Positions 48,536 through 57,955 of a DNA stretch of 64,000 bases are shown here, one piece after another; the first letter of the stretch is position 1; each line of letters starts with the position of its first letter. The notes under the pieces are model-generated. The model searched no databases. It was given only the letters and a program-made list of their open reading frames with translations, and had not been told where the DNA came from. The stretch is from Erwinia aphidicola (GTDB lineage: Bacteria; Pseudomonadota; Gammaproteobacteria; Enterobacterales; Enterobacteriaceae). Made by a program: the position numbers and the translations under genes. Location: assembly GCF_024169515.1 (NCBI RefSeq), contig NZ_JAMKCQ010000001.1, positions 248,001 to 312,000 of the forward strand, in the 5' to 3' direction.

Positions 48536-48620
48536 AAATCTCTGCCTTTAACTGAGATTACGCTGATTCATTTCAGGATGGTGTTTAAGAAGAAAAACAA
48601 TGCGTTTCAGGGAGGATTGT

Positions 48621-49724
48621 GTGAGGAAGATACGCGTTAAGGAGACACTGATGTTGTTACTTCTGGCCTGCACGACACTACAGGGATGTGGCTTACCACG
48701 CGGTGGCCCCCTGCTCAGCGAAATAGAAAAGTCGTACAACCAGGGAGGCATCCAACTGCTACCCGTGACGCCATCACTCGCAACAGCCAGCCGAGATGCA
48801 CAACATGCCAGCTTTCCCGAAAGCTTTCTCACTGCGACGGAAACCGACCTCACCCGTTTGGCCCCGGGAGACAGTGTCAATGTCATCCTCTGGGAAAGAG
48901 ACGGCCTGCAACTGTTTATGCCGGACACTGGCGGCAGGGCCGATCTGGGAGAACTGGTCCTTGACCACGAGGGGGCAATCTATCTGCCCTATGTGGGAAA
49001 AATTCCGGCGAAAGGACTCACCATCGCACAATTACGCGATGCCATCATGAGACATCTACACGGCATCGTGAATGCTTCCGCTGTGAACGTACAGGCAGGG
49101 TCACGGAGTAGCCAGATGGTAATCGCACAGGGCGATTTATCTAAATCTGGCGCATATCCGCTCAATCAGGCAACCCGCAGATTGAGCGGGTTACTTGCAC
49201 AGGCCGCACCGGATCAGCGTAATCCTGAACAAATGGCAATCACGGTGCAACGTTCCGGGGAGTCGGCTTCTGTTCGTTTGGCCGATATCTATCGTAATCC
49301 AGCTCAGAATATTGCGTTACAGCCAGGGGATGTTGTCGTTGCGCATAACGTGACTCAATATTTCACTGTATTGGGCGCTGCCAACGGGCAAAAACGTCTC
49401 AGGCTGAGTAAACGTAATTATAGCGTTGCCGATGCCCTTGGTGATGCCAGTGGCCTGAACGACAGCCAGGCAAACCCTGGTGCTGTATTCCTGATGCACA
49501 CACCTGATGCAGATAGCTTTGCTTCAGGAACGGAAGCGCAGCCAGTTGTCTATCAATTTGATTTTACTCGGCCGGAGCAGCTGGTCCTTGCCAGCCACTT
49601 CGTGGTGCACGAAGGTGACCAGATTTACATTTCGGACGCACCATTTACTCAAGTACAAAAAGTACTTTCTGCCTTCAGCTCAACGCTGGGTTCCGTTCGC
49701 TCTGTCACGGGCATAGAGCAATGA
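48621..49724 (+). CDS. vexA: VexA-like outer-membrane polysaccharide export lipoprotein (Wza/OPX family)
   Basis: 367 residues from a GTG preceded by AGGGAGG. This start gives a proper lipoprotein signal with basic residues (MRKIRVKETLMLLLLACTTL) and lipobox LQGC. An ATG 30 bases later has AAGGAG but would leave a signal without basic residues. The polysaccharide export domain is LAPGDSVNVILWERDGLQLF…AIYLPYVGKIPAKGLTI, followed by SLBB-like repeats (VTQYFTVLGAANGQKRLRL). It should form the outer-membrane channel for the capsule. Confidence 0.88.
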   Translation: MRKIRVKETLMLLLLACTTLQGCGLPRGGPLLSEIEKSYNQGGIQLLPVTPSLATASRDAQHASFPESFLTATETDLTRLAPGDSVNVILWERDGLQLFMPDTGGRADLGELVLDHEGAIYLPYVGKIPAKGLTIAQLRDAIMRHLHGIVNASAVNVQAGSRSSQMVIAQGDLSKSGAYPLNQATRRLSGLLAQAAPDQRNPEQMAITVQRSGESASVRLADIYRNPAQNIALQPGDVVVAHNVTQYFTVLGAANGQKRLRLSKRNYSVADALGDASGLNDSQANPGAVFLMHTPDADSFASGTEAQPVVYQFDFTRPEQLVLASHFVVHEGDQIYISDAPFTQVQKVLSAFSSTLGSVRSVTGIEQ

Positions 49725-51040
49725 GAGCGGATATTCATCATGAGAAGTTAACACAACCAGCCGCGGAGTCTGCTGATAGCGACCTTGATTTATTGCGTCA
49801 GCAGGTAGATGCCGCCACGAGCCTGGCGCTGGAACCGCTTGAAGTTTCATTGGCGATATTCCTCAGCTCACTGGCGCGTCTACCACATGCCACGATCGGT
49901 CAACGACGCGCAATCTACGAGGCGATCCAGACCGGGCAGAAAAGTGGCCTCACCCGTATTGGCGCTGAGGATGCGCTGGTGAATGTTCGTTACCGCCAGC
50001 TTCGCATGATCATGCGCTATCTCGAACAGGATATCCGGGCTGGCGTTGACGTGCTGGCTGAGGGTTTTCATTCAACAGATCTTGAGCGAGATTACCAGCG
50101 GCTGGAGGCAGGCTATGCCATAAGGGTTGCACAGCAAAAGAGTCGGGCTGCGCGTGCAGCGAAGTCCAACGCATCTGCGGCTGAGTTACTCACCCCTCAA
50201 GAGGCCGAGCAGTGTTCGTCACTGGGGATACGCATGAATCGCATTCATGCCGCTCAACAGCTACGGCCGCTGGAACGTGGTGCTTCGTGGCCAACCACAC
50301 TGATACCTTTAATCTGTTTTCTTCTGCATGTTATTCGCAATGAAAGTCGGGTGGCGTTACTGTGGGCGATGCTTGCACCTGCCTTACTGCTTGGCTTGAT
50401 TTCAACCCCCTATTTCCTGACAGGCGTTCGCTATATTTTGGGTATGGATGTCGCGACATTCGCACTGTTGGGTGCGATTACGTGGATTATGGTTCGGCAG
50501 ATCGTCTTTCGCAGCAGTACCCACTATGTCGCATCGCGCGTATTAGTTCATTTGAGTGTCATCACGCCACTGCTGTGTTCTCTGGCTTATGCGCTGATCC
50601 AGCTCGGTATCTATCTGGTGGTATATCTGGTGCTGCTGCCTGCCGGGGCTTATCTGAACCTTATCACTCCCCCCGACCAGTGGATGATGGTTCTTTTTTA
50701 TGTGCTGATGATGGCGTTGGGGGCAACCGCAATCGGTATCCTGTTTGGCAGCATCGCCTCAATCTGGCCCTATTTCCTGCGTTTCTCTGCTGTTATCGAG
50801 CGTTTCCTTCAGGTGTTCTCCAGTGTTTTTCTTGTTTCAGAACAGTTACCTGAAGCATATCGGAGATATTTTTTGTGGTCGCCATTTGCGCACGGCATGC
50901 AGTTAATGCGGCAGGCTTATTTCGAGAACTACACATCACAAGATGCAAGCCTTAACTATTTTTTTATCATGCTGGTGATCATGGTCGCCATTAGCTTGCT
51001 CGCTGAACGTCTGTTGCGCTGCAATGTGCAGCCAATGTGA
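49721..51040 (+). CDS. vexB: VexB-like capsule ABC exporter permease with extra N-terminal domain
   Basis: 439 residues. The C-terminal 255 residues are the KpsM/VexB-type ABC-2 permease with six helices (VALLWAMLAPALLLGLIS, LIQLGIYLVVYLVLLPAGAY, MMALGATAIGILFGSIASIW) and the late FLWSPFAHGMQLMRQAYF typical of the family. S. Typhi VexB ends at about 264 residues, so residues 1 to about 180 are additional: soluble, helical and charged, with RLPHATIGQRRAIYEAIQTG. This piece must lie in the cytoplasm before helix 1. Its function is unknown. The ATG overlaps the vexA stop. Confidence 0.85.
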   Translation: MRADIHHEKLTQPAAESADSDLDLLRQQVDAATSLALEPLEVSLAIFLSSLARLPHATIGQRRAIYEAIQTGQKSGLTRIGAEDALVNVRYRQLRMIMRYLEQDIRAGVDVLAEGFHSTDLERDYQRLEAGYAIRVAQQKSRAARAAKSNASAAELLTPQEAEQCSSLGIRMNRIHAAQQLRPLERGASWPTTLIPLICFLLHVIRNESRVALLWAMLAPALLLGLISTPYFLTGVRYILGMDVATFALLGAITWIMVRQIVFRSSTHYVASRVLVHLSVITPLLCSLAYALIQLGIYLVVYLVLLPAGAYLNLITPPDQWMMVLFYVLMMALGATAIGILFGSIASIWPYFLRFSAVIERFLQVFSSVFLVSEQLPEAYRRYFLWSPFAHGMQLMRQAYFENYTSQDASLNYFFIMLVIMVAISLLAERLLRCNVQPM

Positions 51041-51046
51041 GGACCC

Positions 51047-51769
51047 ATGATCCATCTGACTGGTGTGACCGACTGTCCGCGAGTATTTGGCGAAAGAAAA
51101 CTGCTGCTATCGAATGTTGATCTGGTGCTTGCGCCCGGCCGCTATGCGTTGCTTTCAAGCAAGCCTGAATGTCATCGTCCGCTGTTAGACGTGCTAGCCG
51201 GAATTCGCCCCCCACAGCGCGGGCTGGTACAGCATCGCGGTCTGGTTTCATGGCCGATGGGCCGCCAGGGCTTCATCCGTGGTAAAGGCTCAGGCCTGAA
51301 AATGGTGCGGCTTGTCTGCAACCTTTTTGGCCTGGATGTGCACTCTTCGATCGACTGGTTAGCCGACTTGATGACCCACCCTGAGTATCTGTCCAGGCCA
51401 ATGTCTGACTGGCCGCTTTTTATGCGACAGGAATTTTCTTTTGCATTAGCTCTGATACCCGATTTCGATATCTACCTGGTTGATGGAGCAATGCCATTTC
51501 AGCCTTGCCGTTTTACAAGATTATGGCGAGCGCTGTTTGAGAAGCGGCTGGCAAACCGCACGTTGATACTTTCCACATATCGTCATTCGCAGATGACGGA
51601 CTATTGTACGAAGGCAATGATCTATGAGCGAAATGGACTCCGCATCGAAGAAAACCTCACAGATTGCATCGGGAAATTCCCTGCAAGGCAAAACAGCAGC
51701 GACGCCTCTGCACAGTCAATCGACGTATCCAACTTCAGCTCCTCTGCAGGAGACCCCTTCATATATTGA
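51047..51769 (+). CDS. vexC: VexC/KpsT-like ABC protein with degenerate ATP-binding motifs
   Basis: 240 residues, collinear with KpsT-type capsule ATPases (GLVSWPMGRQGF parallels the KpsT 'ISWPVGLAGGF' block). Yet all ATP motifs are changed in place: Walker A is SSKPECHRP (residues 37-45, no glycines, no Lys, no Ser/Thr), the signature is PLFM (123-126), Walker B keeps D146 but has G147 for Glu, and the H-loop has Y178 for His. There is no frameshift or stop. The last 49 codons overlap vexD in another frame. The sequence predicts a protein unable to hydrolyse ATP. It sits where the exporter ATPase belongs. Confidence 0.82.
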   Translation: MIHLTGVTDCPRVFGERKLLLSNVDLVLAPGRYALLSSKPECHRPLLDVLAGIRPPQRGLVQHRGLVSWPMGRQGFIRGKGSGLKMVRLVCNLFGLDVHSSIDWLADLMTHPEYLSRPMSDWPLFMRQEFSFALALIPDFDIYLVDGAMPFQPCRFTRLWRALFEKRLANRTLILSTYRHSQMTDYCTKAMIYERNGLRIEENLTDCIGKFPARQNSSDASAQSIDVSNFSSSAGDPFIY

Positions 51770-52925
51770 GACCCACTCGCAGGAGGAAGAGACTTATCTA
51801 CTCCGTCTCCGGGCCGACGCTTTGCGCAAGCTGCGCAGGGAGCGTTGGGTTATCGCAACATTCATTTTACTACCCGTACTGCTGGCAACGCTGTATCTGA
51901 CGAATTTGGCGACGCCGCGCTACACCGCCGAGTCTAGCTTTTCGGTGCGAGCCAGCGATCGGCAAAGCTATGCCTCACCTGACAACGCCACCAGCCTGAT
52001 TTCAACGGACGGCAGCGCTGCAAATGGTTTAGTGGACGGTTGGGCTGTTAACAGCTTTCTGAATTCACGCGATGCCATGCATCAGCTTGACAGGAAAATT
52101 GGACTGCGCCGACATCTCACCAACACGACGCGCGACCCGGTGAACAGACTGATGCCTGAAGCGGATGACGATGCACTGTATAAGGCCTATCAATCAATGA
52201 TAAATGTCTCCTACAACATGCTCGAGCAGCTCAACCTGATGAGGATCAGCGCTTTTTCGCCAAACGATGCGCGAATAATTTCGCTTGCTTTGCTGGAGCT
52301 AGCCCAGCAATTCGTACACAACATGGATGAAAAAGGCATTGCCGATGCGCTGAAAGTTTCCCAACAAGCAGTCACTCTGGCCGAACAACAGGCCCGGCAT
52401 GCGAGGGAGAAACTGACGAACTGGCGTATCACAAACGGCAATATCGATCCTACCGCAGATGCGGCAATGCGACTCACGCTGATCGCTCAACTTGAAGGCG
52501 AACTCAATACAGCCAGCATCAATCTTTACAAAATTCGTGCACTGGGCAATGCCCATCATCCAATGATGCAGGCAGCAAAAACAGAGGTAGACGCCCGACA
52601 AAAGCGGCTCGTCGAAATTCGCCAGCATCTGAGTGGTTTGGGAGATTCCGAAGTCAATCGGATGAAAACCTATGAGGTCCTCAAGAATGCACAGCAGTTT
52701 GCGGACGCTAATCTCGTCACCGCACGCCAGAATTATCATCAGTCGTTTATCAGTACGCTGCAGTTGCGCCGCTATCTTAGCATTGTCGTCAACCCTGAGC
52801 CTGGCGTTCGCCCTGACAGCCCCAATGCATCCATCATCCTGTCGGAAGCTCTGGTGGTGGGTTTATTACTGGTCTTCATTTATCGGATTGCTGCAGGAGT
52901 ATCACGCGCATTGCGCTTTAGATGA
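51624..52925 (+). CDS. vexD: VexD/KpsE-like inner-membrane polysaccharide co-polymerase
   Basis: 433 residues, equal to S. Typhi VexD in length. A cytoplasmic Ser/Thr-rich N-terminus (about 75 residues), a membrane helix ([20 protein letters not shown]), a periplasmic coiled-coil part ([20 protein letters not shown]) and a C-terminal helix ([19 protein letters not shown]) make a PCP-3 protein bridging the permease and VexA. The start (ATG after AAGG) lies inside vexC, giving a 146-base overlap. No ATG or GTG with a good ribosome site was seen nearer the first helix. Confidence 0.87.
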   Translation: MSEMDSASKKTSQIASGNSLQGKTAATPLHSQSTYPTSAPLQETPSYIETHSQEEETYLLRLRADALRKLRRERWVIATFILLPVLLATLYLTNLATPRYTAESSFSVRASDRQSYASPDNATSLISTDGSAANGLVDGWAVNSFLNSRDAMHQLDRKIGLRRHLTNTTRDPVNRLMPEADDDALYKAYQSMINVSYNMLEQLNLMRISAFSPNDARIISLALLELAQQFVHNMDEKGIADALKVSQQAVTLAEQQARHAREKLTNWRITNGNIDPTADAAMRLTLIAQLEGELNTASINLYKIRALGNAHHPMMQAAKTEVDARQKRLVEIRQHLSGLGDSEVNRMKTYEVLKNAQQFADANLVTARQNYHQSFISTLQLRRYLSIVVNPEPGVRPDSPNASIILSEALVVGLLLVFIYRIAAGVSRALRFR

Positions 52926-52965
52926 GCATTGCCATGCTTTTATTCTTCATTCAAAGGATTCTGAT

Positions 52966-54057
52966 ATGAAAATAGCGATTAACCAAAATTCTCTGTTGCC
53001 CGCCTGGGCACAGCACCCTACCCAGCAGGCATTGTGCACAAAATTACTTGCACAACGGTGCCACTGGCTAATCACCGGAGCCGCAGGATTTATTGGTTCC
53101 AACCTTGTAGAGACGCTGCTGATGCTCGGACAGGACGTGCGGGGTTTAGATAATTTCTCAACGGGACACCAGCGTAATCTGGATGAAGTCAGGGATCGCG
53201 TGGGGGCAGAACGCTGGCGCCATTTTCGTTTTATTGAAGCCGACATCAGAAACCGCAGCCACTGTAGCAGAGCGGTCAGGCAGATTGATTACGTGTTGCA
53301 TCAGGCAGCCCTGAGCTCTGCCCCGCGTTCGGTGGATGACCCGGTGGCAAGCCACGAGGTGAACATCACAGGTTTCCTAAACATGCTTGATGCTGCACGG
53401 TGTGCACAGGTACGTCGCTTCGTTTATGCCGCATCCAGTTCGACCTATGGTGATGAGCCGAATTTGCCCAAGCGTGAGGATCGCATTGGTCAGCCTCTAT
53501 CACCTTACGCAGCAACCAAGCTAATTAGCGAAATTTATGCCGGGGTATATGCGCGAACCTACGGTTTTGGCACGACCGGGCTACGCTACTTTAATGTTTT
53601 TGGTGCGCGCCAGGACCCGGCCGGCGCCTATGCAGCTGTCATCCCAAGATGGATCTCCGCAATGTTTGACGGGCAAGATGTCGAAATATTTGGTGATGGC
53701 GAGACCAGTCGGGACTTTTGTTATATCGGCAATGTCGTGCAAGCCAATCTTCGCGCTGCGCTAAACTTCAGGCCGGGAGCGAGCACGATTTATAATGTCG
53801 CTGTTGGCGAGAGAACCACGCTTAACCAACTGTTCGAGATCATCAGCAATAATTTGAAATTGCTGGGCTTTGAGTATGGCCGACAACCACGCTATAAAGC
53901 CCTACGGCCGGGCGACGTGCGCCATTCTCAGGCTGATATATCTAAAGCTCAGAGCGAACTGAGCTATGTACCTCTTGTGGATCTAAAAGCAGGCCTGAAA
54001 GAAACCGTGCCATGGTACGTGCGCTTGCTCATTGATAAGCGTATTAAGCATGACTAA
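52966..54057 (+). CDS. tviC: UDP-GlcNAcA/UDP-GlcNAc 4-epimerase, TviC type
   Basis: 363 residues from the ATG preceded by AAAGGA (S. Typhi TviC 348). It is an extended [23 protein letters not shown] binds NAD, catalysis uses the Ser/Thr of [12 protein letters not shown] and the Tyr and Lys of [27 protein letters not shown] is the WbpP/TviC sugar-binding region. It should convert UDP-GlcNAcA to UDP-GalNAcA for TviE. In S. Typhi tviC follows tviB; here it is moved behind vexD. Its frame is open upstream into vexD, but that part is out of family. Confidence 0.92.
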   Translation: MKIAINQNSLLPAWAQHPTQQALCTKLLAQRCHWLITGAAGFIGSNLVETLLMLGQDVRGLDNFSTGHQRNLDEVRDRVGAERWRHFRFIEADIRNRSHCSRAVRQIDYVLHQAALSSAPRSVDDPVASHEVNITGFLNMLDAARCAQVRRFVYAASSSTYGDEPNLPKREDRIGQPLSPYAATKLISEIYAGVYARTYGFGTTGLRYFNVFGARQDPAGAYAAVIPRWISAMFDGQDVEIFGDGETSRDFCYIGNVVQANLRAALNFRPGASTIYNVAVGERTTLNQLFEIISNNLKLLGFEYGRQPRYKALRPGDVRHSQADISKAQSELSYVPLVDLKAGLKETVPWYVRLLIDKRIKHD

Positions 54058-55312
54058 GCAAGGAAGGATTGGGGGGGCATGCCGTCGGGTTCAACGTATG
54101 CTTGCACGTGCATCTGTCACGCTACTGGGCATGGGCAGTGCGATCGGTTTTTTTGTACCGATATCCCAGGCCTCACCCCATCGGTGCGACAGGGCATTAG
54201 AGGATTGTGCGTTGGTGAAGTCTCTTTTGAAACAACGACAGGGATATGGTCGCATGGCGCAGGGAGGCGTAAAGGGGGACGTTGTGCAGGTAACATCAAT
54301 GGCAGATAGCGGTCCGGGGACACTGCGAGATATCCTCAAACAGGCACACGACTTGAATGTCCCTCTCTGGGTACGTTTTGCCTCCGACATGACGATCAGG
54401 CTTGATTCACAGATTCGGGTGCCTTCCAATGTGACAATTGACGGCCGAGATAAACGCGTGAAGTTGCTGGATTATGGGCTCGCTATCTATCACAGTCACA
54501 ATGTCATCGTCACTCATCTGACGATTGACGGGAGGTTACGCACTTTCTCTCAAGCCATCAATATCGCAAATTTTTCGCACGATGTCTGGATCGATCATCT
54601 CGATCTCTCCCGTTTTGCCGACCGGCTGCTCAACGTCAAAAATGGTGCAACGGACGTCACACTGTCCTGGACCCGCTTCCATGATGACGACAAAGTCATG
54701 CTGCTCAATAACATCACGTCGGCCAATCTGTTTAAACATTATCATCGCGACTCACAGGCTCGGGTCACGCTGCATCACAACTATTTCTTCAATACGGTGC
54801 AGCGTAATCCACGGGCACAATTTGGCACATTCCATCTTTATAACAACGCACTGGAGAACTGGGATTTTTATGGTATGAGTTTCAGCCTTGAAGCCCTTGC
54901 ATTGATTGAAGGAAATATATTTATCAACCGTGCCAAAAGACCTTGTAAAGAACCCAAATATTTTCCCACGGTTGAGGGGGTTAAAGCCAGATACTGTCAG
55001 TATATTAAAAGCGCCCCTGCCAGGAGCGCACTGGAAAATGGTAAATCAGATCGGCGAAGTTATGAGCGGACAAAAAAACGATATGCTTACAGACATCGCG
55101 TAGAGGCTTTTTTAAAGGTCAGAGATAATCTTTACCTGGCGGATGCCCGTCAGGTGCTCAATAACTTTCGCGCAGATCGTGTGCCTCAGCCACCTTATAA
55201 TTACGATTATGAACAGCCGTCTTTAGCATTGTTAGATCGAATTCGACGGCTTGCGGGCAATACATCTAACGATTCAGAGGCCGCATTAAGCAGTAAGGCG
55301 CGCAGCAGGTAA
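54050..55312 (+). CDS. Secreted family-1 polysaccharide (pectate-type) lyase of the capsule locus
   Basis: 420 residues with a signal peptide (basic start, then [20 protein letters not shown]), so periplasmic or exported. The right-handed beta-helix of PL1 is clear: [29 protein letters not shown] and [20 protein letters not shown], where R252-N-P-R255 is the catalytic arginine motif. One usual DG calcium-site dipeptide is DR here. The ATG overlaps the tviC stop, so it belongs to the operon. Vi polymer is alpha-1,4-GalNAcA, the amino analogue of pectate, so the capsule is the likely substrate. A Vi lyase called VexL is, as I recall, known from other Vi-type loci. Confidence 0.85.
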   Translation: MTKQGRIGGACRRVQRMLARASVTLLGMGSAIGFFVPISQASPHRCDRALEDCALVKSLLKQRQGYGRMAQGGVKGDVVQVTSMADSGPGTLRDILKQAHDLNVPLWVRFASDMTIRLDSQIRVPSNVTIDGRDKRVKLLDYGLAIYHSHNVIVTHLTIDGRLRTFSQAINIANFSHDVWIDHLDLSRFADRLLNVKNGATDVTLSWTRFHDDDKVMLLNNITSANLFKHYHRDSQARVTLHHNYFFNTVQRNPRAQFGTFHLYNNALENWDFYGMSFSLEALALIEGNIFINRAKRPCKEPKYFPTVEGVKARYCQYIKSAPARSALENGKSDRRSYERTKKRYAYRHRVEAFLKVRDNLYLADARQVLNNFRADRVPQPPYNYDYEQPSLALLDRIRRLAGNTSNDSEAALSSKARSR

Positions 55313-55955
55313 AAAACAAGTCAATAAATCTACCCTCTGGAATTGGGCCAGTTAACGCACGAATCTGTTTTGCCAGCACTATCTTTTTACGACCTGATAG
55401 CCAAACACTCCATAACATACATCCTTAGAGATAAATAGACAGGATGCAATAAAGTAAGTTAAAAAACCAATCGGGTTATTTATTTAGCAGTCTTAACTCC
55501 TTGAGAAATATGCTCTTGTCCTTGCTGAAATGAGCTCTTTCTTGAGATAGCAGTATCAAAAACCCCCTTATCGGCATATTCCCTGCAAACTTTAACCTCT
55601 TTTTCCATCGTTAATAAAAATGCATTTATAGCGTTCAATTAAATACCACAAGAGTAGCAATAATATAAAAATAACAATAAAAACAACAATTTATAATAGC
55701 TTAAAAATAAACCTATCATTAATAAATATTACCAGTTTCCTTCATGGACAATCACTCACTTGAACCTATACTTCAACTCGCTATGCAAAAGATTTATTTA
55801 TACCTAGATAACAAATCTCATTCTCATTATTGAGTCATGCAGTGGTTGTCCCTAAGTATGAATTTTTAAGCACATTTGGCATTCAGATATAAATTGTCAT
55901 TCACCCACCAGTGAAATAACGAACAGCCATATTCAACTTAAGTGAAATTAAAAAA
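55313..55955. other. AT-rich intergenic region after the capsule operon
   Basis: About 640 bases, very AT-rich, without a convincing gene, transposase remnant or copy of the argW 3' end. It separates the capsule operon from a chemoreceptor gene on the same strand and holds the latter's promoter, which I could not locate. Composition returns to the core level after it. Confidence 0.65.
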
Positions 55956-57896
55956 ATGAAAAAAATCCTGAATACGATTAATTTGCCTGCAAAGTTTCTC
56001 ATTCTTGCTTTTTTTGCTTTGCTGCTGTTTGCCGTACCCTCATGGCTTTTTGTCAATGAAGGTAATCAACAGATAAACGCTAAAGAGCGAGAATTGCAGG
56101 GAATTCCCGTTGAAAAACAGATGCTGAATCTGCTCAATATGATGCAGCTCCATCGCGCACAAGCGGCAATCGCCGTGGCACAGCAAAATGCCGCTATTCC
56201 TGCACGTCTGGCGCTGAAAGAGCAGGTAGAACAGTCTATTAGCACTCTTCAGACCACGCTGGCCGCCACCGGTCAGGACAATGTGGCCTGGCAAGATTTT
56301 AGCAAGGTGACAGCACAGTGGCAGCAGCTACAGCGCGACATTGACAGCCGTAACCTGACGCTGCAAACCAACCTCTCGCGCCACGCCGAAATGATTCGGA
56401 CGCTGCTTGATGCCAATATTGAAGTGATCGACTATTTTGGCCTGTCGCTGGATCCAGATTTAAATACTTACCAGTTTATTATCAGTACATTCAGTCGCCT
56501 GCCAGAACTGACAGAAACATTGGGTCAGATTCGTGCCCGGGGTACGTCACTACTGGCCAGCAAAGAGGCGATTCAGGACAGCGATTACGCCCGTATGGAG
56601 TTTCAGATCCTTAACGGTAAGAATGCTCTGCGTCTGTATAACGCGAATCTTTTAAAGTCCTTTAACACTGATAGCAGCGTACGCGAAAAGTTTAGTGGTC
56701 AGGCTAATGCCGCACTGCAACAGGCGGGTGAAGCCTTAGCCCTCGCTGAGGACGTCTTTATTAAGCGGACGAAAAACGATCTCCCGCCCACGGAGTTCGT
56801 GGCACGCTTTACCGCTGCGATCAATCAGTACAATCAATTTGCTAACGACGCGAGTAACCAGCTCAGCAACATGCTTTCTGAGCAAATTAGTCAGCATCGC
56901 ACCGCTCAATTTGAATTGCTGGGCGTGCTGGCACTGCTGGCGGGGCTTATCATCTTCCTGGCGGTATTTATCATTCGCTCCATCACCGGGCCGGTACGTG
57001 ATGCCGCAAAAGTTGCCAAAGATGTCGCTGCCGGTGATTTAACCTCGCACCTGGTGGTGACCGGAAGTAATGAAATGGCGGGCCTGATCGCCTCGTTGAT
57101 GGAGATGCGCCAGCGCCTTTCTCTGCTGGTTGCGGATATCAAGGATAACGCCACGACGATTGCCACCTCTTCTGAAGAAATTGCTCAAGGCAATGGCGAC
57201 CTCTCCGCGCGCACAGAGGAGCAGGCTGCTTCACTGGCACAAACGGCGGCCAGCATGGAAGAGCTGTCATCCATCATTCTGCAAAACGCCGAGAATACCC
57301 GCTACGCCGCAGGCATGGCTACATCGGCCACCGATGCGGCACTGTTAGGGGGAGAGGCGATGCAATCCGTCATGGTCTCCATGCAGAAAATCAGCGCCAG
57401 CGCGGGTCAGATTGAAGAGATCATCAGCGTTATCGACGGTATTGCCTTCCAGACAAATATTCTGGCGTTAAACGCCGCCGTTGAGGCAGCCCGAGCCGGG
57501 GAACATGGTAAGGGGTTTGCCGTGGTCGCCGCTGAAGTCAGAGCGTTAGCCCAACGTTCTGCCTCTGCAGCGAAAGAGATTAAACAGTTAATTGCACACT
57601 CGGTGGAAAATGCGCGCCAGGGTATTTCAATGGCTGAGGATGCCGGAGAAAAGGTGAAGCAAAGCGTGGGTGCGATTGAACAGACTGCGCAGCTGGTCAA
57701 CGAAATCTCCTCCTCTTCCCAGGAGCAGAGCGCCGGCGTGTCGCAAATCAATATCGCCGTCAATCAGATGGACCAGGTGACTCAGCAAAATGCGGTGCTG
57801 GTAGAACAGTCCGCCTCTTCTGCCGATGAGCTGGCCGCGCGCGCGATACAGCTACGAGAGCTGGTGGCCGTGTTTCGTACCGGGCAGCCAGCGTAA
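55956..57896 (+). CDS. Methyl-accepting chemotaxis protein with large helical periplasmic sensor
   Basis: 646 residues. Membrane helix 1 is at 12-30 ([20 protein letters not shown]) and helix 2 near 330 ([20 protein letters not shown]). The periplasmic part between them, about 290 residues, is all helical and of the size of bimodular four-helix sensors. HAMP follows ([20 protein letters not shown]), then the signalling coiled coil with the hairpin tip [20 protein letters not shown]. The C-terminus lacks the NWETF CheR-docking pentapeptide. The ligand is unknown. It lies directly beyond the capsule region. Confidence 0.93.
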   Translation: MKKILNTINLPAKFLILAFFALLLFAVPSWLFVNEGNQQINAKERELQGIPVEKQMLNLLNMMQLHRAQAAIAVAQQNAAIPARLALKEQVEQSISTLQTTLAATGQDNVAWQDFSKVTAQWQQLQRDIDSRNLTLQTNLSRHAEMIRTLLDANIEVIDYFGLSLDPDLNTYQFIISTFSRLPELTETLGQIRARGTSLLASKEAIQDSDYARMEFQILNGKNALRLYNANLLKSFNTDSSVREKFSGQANAALQQAGEALALAEDVFIKRTKNDLPPTEFVARFTAAINQYNQFANDASNQLSNMLSEQISQHRTAQFELLGVLALLAGLIIFLAVFIIRSITGPVRDAAKVAKDVAAGDLTSHLVVTGSNEMAGLIASLMEMRQRLSLLVADIKDNATTIATSSEEIAQGNGDLSARTEEQAASLAQTAASMEELSSIILQNAENTRYAAGMATSATDAALLGGEAMQSVMVSMQKISASAGQIEEIISVIDGIAFQTNILALNAAVEAARAGEHGKGFAVVAAEVRALAQRSASAAKEIKQLIAHSVENARQGISMAEDAGEKVKQSVGAIEQTAQLVNEISSSSQEQSAGVSQINIAVNQMDQVTQQNAVLVEQSASSADELAARAIQLRELVAVFRTGQPA

Positions 57897-57921
57897 CGGC
57901 ACCGCGCATTAAGACAGGGCA

Positions 57922-57949
57922 ATCCGGTGTGGTCAGTCCCACACCGGAT
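57922..57949. terminator. Hairpin between chemoreceptor and ybdG
   Basis: ATCCGGTGTGG and CCACACCGGAT pair over 11 bases between two convergent genes. There is no clear T-run, so it may act as a transcription block or an mRNA 3'-end stabiliser. Confidence 0.5.
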
Positions 57950-57955
57950 GTGCCG

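Noticed and set aside
52672..52965. Upstream extension of tviC
   Set aside because: It overlaps vexD, has no family similarity, and the ATG at 52966 has a good ribosome binding site and matches TviC length.
54050..55312. Reading the lyase as an ordinary plant-degrading pectate lyase
   Set aside because: It overlaps a capsule biosynthesis gene and has altered calcium-site residues. Capsule substrate is more likely, though pectate is not excluded.
55313..55955. Right attachment site duplicating the argW 3' end
   Set aside because: I searched by eye for TTCGATTCCTGCAGGGGACA and shorter parts and found none. No integrase is present either, so island boundaries remain unproven.
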